In this document: piece by piece, positions 1 through 6,358 of the stretch
Position numbering within the stretch: position 1 is the stretch's first letter
Layout of the letters: every line of letters begins with the position of its first letter
Assembly (NCBI GenBank): GCA_934643765.1
Contig: CAKUCT010000036.1
Coordinates: 1 to 12,211, forward strand
Source: an uncultured Oscillospiraceae bacterium
Lineage (GTDB): Bacteria > Bacillota > Clostridia > Oscillospirales > Oscillospiraceae
DNA: 12,211 nt
Direction: 5' to 3'
Notes under the pieces: model-generated
What the model saw: only the letters and a program-made list of their open reading frames with translations
Told to the model about the DNA's origin: nothing
The model's database searches: none
Made by a program: the position numbers and the translations under genes

Positions 1-180
1 GCGCGCGTGACAGTCGACGAAGAGGGCGTGACGGCCGCGGCTTATACCGTGATGATGGAGGCCGGCGCGGCAATGCCCCCGGATGACGAAATCGACTTTA
101 CGCTCGACCGCCCGTTCGTCTTTGCCATTACCGCGCAGGACGGTCTGCCGCTGTTCATCGGCATCGTCAGCAATCCTTAA
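1..180 (+). CDS. Serpin, C-terminal fragment (serine protease inhibitor), 5' end outside window
   Basis: Frame 1 is open from the window edge to TAA at 178-180, giving 59 residues that read as a serpin C-terminus. The hinge EEGVTAAAYT (residues 7-16) matches the serpin EEGTEAAAAT consensus. It is followed by a reactive-centre loop, then MPP and DRPFVFAI, and the closing strand LFIGIVSNP that ends nearly all serpins. Serpins trap serine or cysteine proteases: the target cleaves the loop at P1-P1', the loop inserts into sheet A and the protease is distorted in a covalent complex. Aligning by eye with alpha-1-antitrypsin (hinge EKG, P1 Met-Ser, then IPP) puts P1-P1' at Ala23-Ala24 (nt 67-72), which suggests an elastase-like target. 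The small residues at P12-P10 are what an inhibitory serpin needs, although P14 is Val rather than Thr/Ser and P9 is Tyr. Export and anchoring cannot be judged because the N-terminus is missing. The family call is very secure; the protease target is inference. Confidence 0.93.
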   Translation, partial: ARVTVDEEGVTAAAYTVMMEAGAAMPPDDEIDFTLDRPFVFAITAQDGLPLFIGIVSNP

Positions 181-240
181 AGAAATCCGAAATAGAGAAA
201 GAAAGCAACTACTTTTAGAAACCCAAAGGAGAATCCAATC

Positions 241-1005
241 ATGAAAAAATTACTTGCAATGCTTCTCGCGCTGGCGTGCGTCTTTAGTTTTGCCGCCTGC
301 GCAAGCAAAAAAACAGACGATACCATCGGTGCAGAAAAGCCATCGACCTCTGAGCAGATGCCCACCGAGCCGGAAGCACCCGCTGAAGAGCCCGAAGCAC
401 CCGCGGAAAAGCCCGCAGACGATGAAAATGCAGCCATGCCGGATGACGGCATGCTCGACGATGAATTTGGCGTAGGCGAGCCCTCCGAGGAAAACGCACC
501 GGCGGCAGAAGGCGGCGTAGAAAACGCAGACAGCGCGAAGGCGGCGCTGGATCTTCTCAACAAGATCTGGTCGGGCTACACGGACGATGAAAAATTCCCG
601 GCGGCCGGCGGCGACTATGACAACAATGTCGACGATGCGGCAGGCACGGTAGACATCTCGAACGCTGAAACCGTTTCGTATCTTCTGACCTTCCCGGCAG
701 ACGATGTCGCCAAGCTCGACGGCGCGGCCTCGCTCATGCACATGATGAACAGCAACACGTTTACCTGCGGCGCGTTCCACGCGGCAAGCGCCGATGATGT
801 CTCTGCCATCGTGGAGGATATCCACACAGCCATCTCGGGCAAGCACTGGATGTGCGGCTTCCCGGACAAGATGGTCATCGCGACCAGCGGCAGCCTGATC
901 GTCTCGGTCTATGGCAATGAGGATCTGGTCAACACCTTCCGCGACAAGCTTCTCGCGGCGGACAGCAGCTTCAGCGTTGTCTATGACGAAGCAATCAGCG
1001 CTTAA
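241..1005 (+). CDS. Acidic surface lipoprotein of unknown function
   Basis: This 254-aa protein begins with a lipoprotein signal peptide: MKK, a hydrophobic core, and lipobox FAAC with the lipidated cysteine at residue 20. It should therefore be anchored on the outer face of the membrane. Residues about 38-97 are a low-complexity Pro/Glu/Ala/Asp linker with the near-repeat EAPAEEPEAPAEKP, probably a flexible spacer across the wall. The folded part runs from about residue 98 (SAKAALDLLNKIWSGY) to the end and has one cysteine in FTCGAF and one in WMCGF. Its end (GSLIVSVYGNEDLVNTFRDKL region) faintly recalls small Firmicutes lipoproteins of the DUF4358 kind, but I do not claim membership. The start is fixed by AAAGGAG at 225-231, nine bases before the ATG. 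It lies 60 bp after the serpin and 27 bp before the MBOAT gene, with no visible terminator on either side, so it may be co-transcribed with both. Function unknown. Confidence 0.88.
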   Translation: MKKLLAMLLALACVFSFAACASKKTDDTIGAEKPSTSEQMPTEPEAPAEEPEAPAEKPADDENAAMPDDGMLDDEFGVGEPSEENAPAAEGGVENADSAKAALDLLNKIWSGYTDDEKFPAAGGDYDNNVDDAAGTVDISNAETVSYLLTFPADDVAKLDGAASLMHMMNSNTFTCGAFHAASADDVSAIVEDIHTAISGKHWMCGFPDKMVIATSGSLIVSVYGNEDLVNTFRDKLLAADSSFSVVYDEAISA

Positions 1006-1032
1006 TTTTATGTAAACTTACAGGAGGCTCCC

Positions 1033-2436
1033 ATGCTCTTTTCCAGCATTTCGTTTTTGTACTATTTTCTGCCCATTGTGCTGGCAGCGTATTTTCTCGC
1101 GCCGCGCAGGGCAAAGAACGCGGTGCTGTTTGCGGCGAGCCTCCTGTTTTACGCCTGGGGAGAGCCAAGGTTCTGCGTATTCATGCTGCTGAGCATTCTG
1201 CAGGGCTACATCTTCGGGCGCTTGATCGAAAAAAACCTGGAAAACAAGAAGCGGTCAAAGCTGTTTTTGACCGCTTCTGCTGTGCTCAGCCTGGGCCTGC
1301 TTGGCTACTGCAAATACGCGGACTTTTTTATCTCCGGTGTAAACGCGGTTACGGGGCTGTCTTTGCCGCTTCTGCATGTGACGCTTCCGATCGGCATCAG
1401 CTTCTACACGTTTCAGATTTTGAGCTACGTGGCGGATGTATATCGGGGCGAGGTTCCGGCGCAAAGAAGCTTTCTCAAGCTCGGCACGTATATTGCCATG
1501 TTCCCGCAGCTCATTGCCGGCCCGATTGTGCGGTATGCAGAGATTGCGCCGGAGCTGGATTGCCGGAAGACGACGCTTGACGATGCAGCCGATGGTGCGT
1601 GCCGGTTTGTGATCGGACTTTCTAAAAAGGTTCTGCTTGCAAACGTGCTCTATGGCCTTGTCACCGCGTTTGGGCAGAGCAAGGACTTATCGGTGCTCTA
1701 TTACTGGCTATACGCTGTCAGCTTCACGCTGCAGATCTATTTTGATTTTTCCGGCTACAGTGATATGGCCATCGGCCTTGGCAGAATTTTCGGCTTCCAT
1801 TTTTCAGAGAACTTCAACTATCCGTATATTTCGGGCTCCATCACCGAGTTCTGGCGGCGCTGGCACATGAGTCTTGGCTCGTGGTTCCGGGACTATGTCT
1901 ACATTCCGCTCGGCGGCAACCGGGTATCTAAGGCAAAATGGCTGCGGAACATCCTGGTCGTCTGGATGCTGACGGGGCTGTGGCACGGGGCAGCCTGGAA
2001 CTTTGTGCTGTGGGGGCTCGGGTTTGCGGTGCTTTTGATGCTGGAAAAGCTGCTCTACGGAAAGCAGCTTGCAAAGACGCGCGTCTTCAGGCATGTGTAT
2101 GTGCTCTTTTTCGTGACGCTCAGCTTTGTGCTCTTTAACGCGGACTCTGTGGGGCAGGCGGGCGCGCAGATTGGCGCGATGTTTGGAGCGGGCGGCTTGC
2201 CGCTTGTAAGTACAGAGAGCCTTTATTATGCGAAAAGCTACGCCGTAACGTTCTTGATTGCGATTGTGGGCGCGACGCCTCTGATATCGCGCGCGGCGCG
2301 GCGGCTTGGCGAAACCGGAACAGGCGCTCGATGGGCGGCCGATTTGCGGCCGGTTGTCATGGTCTTGCTTCTGGCTGCGTGCACGGCGTTTTTGGTGGAC
2401 GGATCGTTCAATCCGTTCCTCTATTTCAGATTTTAA
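1033..2436 (+). CDS. AlgI-like MBOAT family O-acyltransferase
   Basis: This 467-aa polytopic membrane protein belongs to the membrane-bound O-acyltransferase family (AlgI/DltB/PatA group), whose members are usually 450-520 aa. It has many hydrophobic segments, starting with a membrane stretch at residues about 5-20. The family signature is clear: FWRRWHMSLGSWFRDYVYIP around residues 274-293, with His278, and LTGLWHGAAWNF at about 313-324, containing the invariant catalytic His318. In the family, an acyl group (usually acetyl from cytoplasmic acetyl-CoA) is carried across the membrane and passed to a partner that modifies an extracytoplasmic polysaccharide or wall polymer. The next gene, 12 bp downstream, is exactly such a partner (DHHW/AlgJ-like), so the two form a glycan O-acylation module. 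The start follows CAGGAGG at 1021-1027. The acceptor glycan is unknown, because no polysaccharide synthesis genes are visible here. DltB is a less likely identity because no dlt genes are nearby. Confidence 0.93.
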   Translation: MLFSSISFLYYFLPIVLAAYFLAPRRAKNAVLFAASLLFYAWGEPRFCVFMLLSILQGYIFGRLIEKNLENKKRSKLFLTASAVLSLGLLGYCKYADFFISGVNAVTGLSLPLLHVTLPIGISFYTFQILSYVADVYRGEVPAQRSFLKLGTYIAMFPQLIAGPIVRYAEIAPELDCRKTTLDDAADGACRFVIGLSKKVLLANVLYGLVTAFGQSKDLSVLYYWLYAVSFTLQIYFDFSGYSDMAIGLGRIFGFHFSENFNYPYISGSITEFWRRWHMSLGSWFRDYVYIPLGGNRVSKAKWLRNILVVWMLTGLWHGAAWNFVLWGLGFAVLLMLEKLLYGKQLAKTRVFRHVYVLFFVTLSFVLFNADSVGQAGAQIGAMFGAGGLPLVSTESLYYAKSYAVTFLIAIVGATPLISRAARRLGETGTGARWAADLRPVVMVLLLAACTAFLVDGSFNPFLYFRF

Positions 2437-2441
2437 GGAGG
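2435..2441 (+). promoter_or_regulatory. Ribosome binding site overlapping the MBOAT stop codon
   Basis: A perfect AAGGAGG begins inside the TAA stop of the MBOAT gene (2434-2436) and sits seven bases before the ATG at 2449. This places the DHHW partner under translational coupling to the acyltransferase and decides its start. Confidence 0.8.
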
Positions 2442-2448
2442 GAAGACG

Positions 2449-3546
2449 ATGCGAAAGAAAACATCACTCGTTACCGTTTTGCTGCTGTCCGTCTTCCTGT
2501 TTGGCTTTGCACTTTGGAGCGTGTGCAAGCCCGCGGATAAGCTCTCGCAGTCTGAGCGGCGGAGCCTTGCGCAGCTGCCGGACTTTTCCTGGAGTGCGTT
2601 TGCAGGCGGCAAGTGGACAAGCGATTTTGAAAGCTACACGCTTGACCAGTTTCCGCTGCGCGAGCAGTTCCGCACGCTCAAAAGTCTCATATCGCTCGGC
2701 CTGTTCCGGCAGAAGGATAACCACGGCGTCTATCTTGCAGACGGGGTTGTGGCAAAGCTGGAGTACCCGGTGAACGAAAGCTCCGTCACGCACGCGCAGG
2801 AGCGGTTCGGGTTTGTCTATGACAAATTTCTGAAGGGGACGGATGTGAAGGCGTATCTGGCCGTGATTCCGGACAAGAATTATTTTTTAGCCAGGAAAAA
2901 CGGCTATCCGGCCCTGGACTATGATGCGTTTTTCGCGGCATTTGAAACGGGCCTTCCGTGGGCAAAGTATATTGATCTGACCGGCAGCCTCACCATTGAC
3001 GACTATTACAGGACCGACATTCACTGGCGGCAGGAGAAGCTTGTGCCTGCGGCGCAGACGATTGCAAACGCGATGGGCGCGGAGATTTCGGATGATTTTA
3101 CCGAGAAGACCCTTCCGCGCGATTACTATGGCCTTTATTACGGCTATGCGGCGCTGCCGGTGCAGCCGGAGAAGATTTCTTATCTCACAAACAGCGCGAT
3201 TGAAAACGCCGTTGTGACCAATTTTGAAACGCACCGGCAGGGCCCTGTTTATGATATGGAAAAGGCTGCGGGGCAGGACCCGTATGAGATGTTTTTGTCC
3301 GGCTCGGTGTCGCTTCTGACAATGGAGAACCCGGACGCCGAAACGGACAGGGAGCTTGTCATCTTCCGGGACTCCTTTGCAAGCAGCCTTTCGCCGCTGC
3401 TTCTGAGCGGTTACAAGAAAATCACGCTGGTGGATATCCGCTATCTGCCGAGCGCGCGGCTCGGAAGCTTTCTGACCTTTACCGATCAGGACGTGCTGTT
3501 TTTATACAGTGTGAGCGTGCTCAACAGCAGCGATACCATCAAATAG
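2449..3546 (+). CDS. DHHW family protein, AlgJ/AlgX-like O-acyltransferase partner of MBOAT
   Basis: This 365-aa protein has a short basic N-terminus and one hydrophobic segment (residues about 6-24) acting as an uncleaved anchor or signal; the rest would lie outside the membrane. After it comes SERRSLAQLP, a stretch typical of the DHHW/AlgX/AlgJ group. The SGNH-like catalytic signature is present. Asp190-Ile-His192-Trp193 is the DxHW motif whose Asp and His are catalytic in AlgJ/AlgX. FRDSFASS near the C-terminus supplies the probable nucleophile Ser309. The motif reads DIHW, not the DHHW that names the Firmicutes family. By family knowledge the protein takes an acyl group passed by the MBOAT protein and transfers it to a hydroxyl of an extracytoplasmic glycan. 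It starts 12 bp after the MBOAT stop, with a ribosome site overlapping that stop, so equal expression of the pair is likely. Family assignment is good; the substrate is unknown. Confidence 0.9.
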   Translation: MRKKTSLVTVLLLSVFLFGFALWSVCKPADKLSQSERRSLAQLPDFSWSAFAGGKWTSDFESYTLDQFPLREQFRTLKSLISLGLFRQKDNHGVYLADGVVAKLEYPVNESSVTHAQERFGFVYDKFLKGTDVKAYLAVIPDKNYFLARKNGYPALDYDAFFAAFETGLPWAKYIDLTGSLTIDDYYRTDIHWRQEKLVPAAQTIANAMGAEISDDFTEKTLPRDYYGLYYGYAALPVQPEKISYLTNSAIENAVVTNFETHRQGPVYDMEKAAGQDPYEMFLSGSVSLLTMENPDAETDRELVIFRDSFASSLSPLLLSGYKKITLVDIRYLPSARLGSFLTFTDQDVLFLYSVSVLNSSDTIK

Positions 3547-3558
3547 CGCAGCGCGAAT

Positions 3559-3589
3559 CAGGCGGCAGCCGGGCTTTGGCTGCCGCCTG
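3559..3589 (+). terminator. Strong hairpin, probable transcription terminator
   Basis: A perfect 12-bp stem (arm CAGGCGGCAGCC at 3559-3570, arm GGCTGCCGCCTG at 3578-3589) with a 7-nt loop starts 13 bases after the DHHW stop codon. No good T-run follows (GCGTGCGTATTTGT), so it is either a weak intrinsic terminator or a transcript-stabilising hairpin. It separates the acylation module from the promoter of the next unit. Confidence 0.7.
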
Positions 3590-3650
3590 CGTGCGTATTT
3601 GTAAAAAAGTTCCGGATAGAGCCCGCTTTCACTGTTAATGATTTCTTTAC

Positions 3651-3679
3651 TTGTTTTTTGGAAGGAAAAGTGGTATGCT
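3651..3679 (+). promoter_or_regulatory. Sigma-70/SigA-type extended -10 promoter for the RND/surface-protein operon
   Basis: TTGTTT at 3651-3656, a 17-base spacer, then TATGCT at 3674-3679, with TGG directly before it (TGn extended -10). It lies in the AT-rich part of the 265-bp gap between the DHHW and RND genes. Transcription would begin near 3686, leaving a leader of about 125 bases before the chosen RND start. No known riboswitch is recognised in that leader. Confidence 0.65.
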
Positions 3680-3798
3680 CTTGATGTCTATTTTGAAGCT
3701 GAAATGAACGTGAAATTTCCCGCGTGATGAGGCATAGAATTGCCCCAGGAATGAATGAAACCGGCGCACTGTCAGGTACGCGGCGCGGGAAAAGGTGG

Positions 3799-3805
3799 AA
3801 GGAGG
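3799..3805 (+). promoter_or_regulatory. Ribosome binding site deciding the RND start
   Basis: AAGGAGG lies six bases before the ATG at 3812. An in-frame ATG 57 bases upstream (3755) has only AGGA four bases before it, and the 19 residues it would add are basic and glycine-rich, unlike a family N-terminus. The 3812 start is therefore preferred. Confidence 0.8.
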
Positions 3806-3811
3806 CCAGGC

Positions 3812-6358
3812 ATGGCACAGCAAGCGAAGAATGCGCATTCCGGCGACCAGAGCTTTATGGTCAAGCTTGCGACATTCATCGTGGATAAGCGCAATCTGAT
3901 TTTTCTGATTACGATTATTCTGTTGATTTTTTCTATGTTCTCCCGGAACTGGGTCGAGGTCGAAAACGATCTGACCGCGTATCTTCCGGAGGACTCCCAG
4001 ACCAAGCAGGCGCTGAACGTGATGGACGGCGAGTTTATCACCTACGGCACGGCGGAGGTCATGGTCGCCAACATTTCCTACGCGGACGCGGAGGATTTAT
4101 GTGAGACGCTCAAGGAAATCAAGGGCGTGCAGTCCATTTCCTTTGACGACACAAAGGACCATTATAACAGCGCGTCCGCGCTTTACAGTGTGACGTTCAA
4201 TTATGACGAGACGGACGACGCGTGCCTGGAATCTCTCGACAAGGTCAAGCAGGCGCTGGAAGGACAGGATGTGTATGTCAAGACAGATCTAGGCAACACG
4301 CAGGCCGAGACCATTGAGCGAGAGATCAACATTATCATGGTCTATGTTGCGGTTGTCATTGTGTCTGTGCTGCTGTTCACATCGGAAACCTACGGCGAAG
4401 TGCCGGTTCTGATTCTGACGTTTGTCGTCGGCATGCTCATCAACCAGGGCACGAACTACCTGCTCGGCAAAATTTCCTTTGTCTCGAACTCTGTTACGAG
4501 CATTCTGCAGCTGGCTCTGTCGATCGACTACGCCATTATCTTCTGCAACCGCTTCAAAGAGGAGCACAAGAGCCTTCCCATCCGCGAGGCGGTCATTCTC
4601 GCGCTCAGCAAGTCGATTCCGGAAATCGGCTCGAGCAGCCTGACGACCATCGGCGGCCTGGTCGCGATGCTGTTCATGCAGTTCAAGCTTGGCCCGGATA
4701 TGGCCATCTGTCTGATCAAATCCATCGCCTTTGCGCTTTTGTCGGCGTTCCTTGTGATGCCGGGCCTTCTGGTGCTCTTTGGCCCGCTGATTGACAAGAC
4801 GGGGCACAAGAACTATGTGCCGAAGATTTCCTTTGTCGGCGCGTATGACTATGCGACGCGGCACATTGTCCCGATTATCTTTGTGGTGGTTCTGTTCTTT
4901 GCCTTCCGGCTTTCCAACGACTGCCCGTATGCGTACGGCTACAGTGTGCTTACAACGCCAAAGCTCAACGAGACGCAGATCGCCGAAAATATGATCAACG
5001 ACAATTTCTCGTCGAGCAATATGGTTGCGCTCGTTGTGCCGAAGGGCGACTATGAAAAAGAGGGTGCGCTTTTAAAAGAGCTGGAGAGCTACGACGAGGT
5101 AGACTACACGATGGGTCTTGCCAACGTGGAGGCGCTCGACGGGTACAAGCTCGCCGACAAGCTGACCCCGCGTCAGTTTGCAGAGCTAGCCGGTCTGGAC
5201 TATGAGGCGGCGAAGGTCGTCTACGCGGCCTACGCGGCGGAAAACGAGAGCTACGGTGAGCTGGTCGGCAATATTGCGACGTACCGCGTGCCGCTCATTG
5301 ATATGTTCCTGTATGTCTGCGACAAGGTGGATTCCGGCGTGGTCTCGCTCGGCGAGGAGCAGACGAAAACGCTTGACGACGCGAAGGTGCAGATGCAGAG
5401 CGCAAAAAATCAGCTGCAGGGCGAAAATTACAGCCGTATGCTGATCTATCTGACGCTTCCTGCAAGCGGCGACGAGACCTATGCCTTCACGGATAAGATC
5501 GTGGAGATCGCGCGCAGCTATTATCCGGACGAGAATGTCTATCTTGCCGGTAACTCGACGAACGAGTATGACTTTGAAAAGTCCTTCGCGGTGGATAATA
5601 CCGTCGTCAGCATCGTCTCTGTGCTGATCGTTCTGGTGGTTCTGCTGTTTACGTTCAACTCCGCCGGTATGCCGCTGCTGCTCATCCTCGTGATCGAGGG
5701 CAGTATCTGGATCAACTTCTCGTTCCCGACGATTATGGGCAAATACCTGTTCTTCCTGGGCTATCTGGTGGTCAGCTCCATCCAGATGGGCGCGAACATC
5801 GACTACGCCATCGTTATCGGCAGCCGCTATCAGGAGCTCAAGAGCAAGATGCCGCACCGCCAGGCCATCATCGAAACGCTGAACTTCTCGTTCCCGACGA
5901 TTCTGACCTCCGGCTCGATTCTTGCCATCAGCGGCATCTTGATCGGCAACATGACCTCCGAGGCGGTTATCGCCGGCATCGGCGAGAGCCTCGGCCGCGG
6001 TACGCTGATCTCTATTTTCCTGGTCATGCTCGTCTTGCCGCAGATCCTTTTGACCGGCACCGGCTTTATCGACAAAACGTCGTTCTCCATGCCGGGAGTC
6101 GGCGTTGGCGAACGCAAAACGCTTTCCGGCAAGGTCTTTGTCAACGGCATGGTTCGCGGTCAGATCCACGGCACGGTGCGCGGGCAGATCTGCGCGATGG
6201 TCGACGGCGATATCGACCTCAACGTGGTCTCGGGTTCTGCGCAGACGGACGCGCCGCAGGCGCCGCCGGACGATGGCCCGGATGACGGCGGCGGAGACGA
6301 TGATACGCCGTCAGGCGGCGCACCGGACGATGGAAAGGAGGCGCTTACGCATGTATAA
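3812..6358 (+). CDS. MMPL/RND-superfamily transporter with repeat-bearing C-terminal tail
   Basis: From the preferred start this is an 848-aa inner-membrane transporter of the RND superfamily, MMPL type. The order is: TM1 (about 28-44), extracytoplasmic loop 1 (about 45-172), TM2-6, TM7 (about 352-369), a larger loop 2 (about 370-596), and TM8-12. The two halves show the expected internal duplication. Each has the Asp-Tyr pair of the proton relay described for MmpL3: SIDYA (Asp239-Tyr240) in TM4 and NIDYA (Asp664-Tyr665) in TM10. In the family, these pumps use the proton gradient to move lipids, glycolipids or other hydrophobic compounds. After the last membrane segment comes a probable cytoplasmic tail of about 80 residues. 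It holds six consecutive GxVx-like tetrapeptides (779-802) and then a Gly/Pro/Asp-rich end. The stop overlaps the next gene by 8 bp, so the pump and the large surface protein are translationally coupled. Substrate is not known. Confidence 0.92.
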   Translation: MAQQAKNAHSGDQSFMVKLATFIVDKRNLIFLITIILLIFSMFSRNWVEVENDLTAYLPEDSQTKQALNVMDGEFITYGTAEVMVANISYADAEDLCETLKEIKGVQSISFDDTKDHYNSASALYSVTFNYDETDDACLESLDKVKQALEGQDVYVKTDLGNTQAETIEREINIIMVYVAVVIVSVLLFTSETYGEVPVLILTFVVGMLINQGTNYLLGKISFVSNSVTSILQLALSIDYAIIFCNRFKEEHKSLPIREAVILALSKSIPEIGSSSLTTIGGLVAMLFMQFKLGPDMAICLIKSIAFALLSAFLVMPGLLVLFGPLIDKTGHKNYVPKISFVGAYDYATRHIVPIIFVVVLFFAFRLSNDCPYAYGYSVLTTPKLNETQIAENMINDNFSSSNMVALVVPKGDYEKEGALLKELESYDEVDYTMGLANVEALDGYKLADKLTPRQFAELAGLDYEAAKVVYAAYAAENESYGELVGNIATYRVPLIDMFLYVCDKVDSGVVSLGEEQTKTLDDAKVQMQSAKNQLQGENYSRMLIYLTLPASGDETYAFTDKIVEIARSYYPDENVYLAGNSTNEYDFEKSFAVDNTVVSIVSVLIVLVVLLFTFNSAGMPLLLILVIEGSIWINFSFPTIMGKYLFFLGYLVVSSIQMGANIDYAIVIGSRYQELKSKMPHRQAIIETLNFSFPTILTSGSILAISGILIGNMTSEAVIAGIGESLGRGTLISIFLVMLVLPQILLTGTGFIDKTSFSMPGVGVGERKTLSGKVFVNGMVRGQIHGTVRGQICAMVDGDIDLNVVSGSAQTDAPQAPPDDGPDDGGGDDDTPSGGAPDDGKEALTHV
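6146..6217 (+). repeat. Tetrapeptide (GxVx) repeat region in the RND tail
   Basis: Residues 779-802 of the RND protein read as six successive four-residue units: GMVR, GQIH, GTVR, GQIC, AMVD, GDID. Gly (once Ala) is at position 1 and Val/Ile at position 3. This regular spacing of small and aliphatic residues suggests short beta-solenoid-like turns, distantly reminiscent of bactofilin or hexapeptide repeats. A DDGPDDGGGDDD-type acidic end follows. What the segment does is not known. Confidence 0.75.
6334..6341 (+). promoter_or_regulatory. Ribosome binding site inside the RND gene
   Basis: AAAGGAGG, nine bases before the ATG at 6351, lies within the last codons of the RND gene. It sets the start of the large surface protein. 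The same reading frame is open from 6105, but that part is an alternative-frame shadow and lacks any signal peptide. Confidence 0.85.

Noticed and set aside
361..420. Repetitive GCACCCGC/GAAGAGCCC-like DNA in the lipoprotein gene
   Set aside because: It is explained by the Pro/Glu/Ala linker of the protein and is not a DNA repeat element or CRISPR array.
1011..1022. TGTAA-AC-TTACA inverted repeat between the lipoprotein and MBOAT genes
   Set aside because: Five-base arms in an AT-rich 27-bp gap are easily due to chance, and no promoter is seen for it to control.
3712..3719. GAAATTTC palindrome in the leader of the RND operon
   Set aside because: An eight-base AT-rich palindrome alone is too short to support an operator or riboswitch claim.
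3751..3890. Short upstream reading frame (MNETGALSG...) and the in-frame ATG at 3755 before the RND gene
   Set aside because: Both have only a weak AGGA upstream, the peptides resemble nothing known, and the AAGGAGG at 3799-3805 clearly serves the ATG at 3812.
5186..6169. Long minus-strand open frame (327 aa) across the RND gene
   Set aside because: It is antisense to a confident CDS, with Asp/Arg/His/Gln-rich low-complexity composition typical of the complement of GC-rich coding DNA, and has no family pattern.
6105..6350. In-frame open upstream extension of the giant surface protein (82 extra residues, Arg-rich)
   Set aside because: It is the alternative frame of the RND gene 3' end. The ATG at 6351 has a strong ribosome site and a signal peptide directly after it, so the extension is a shadow.
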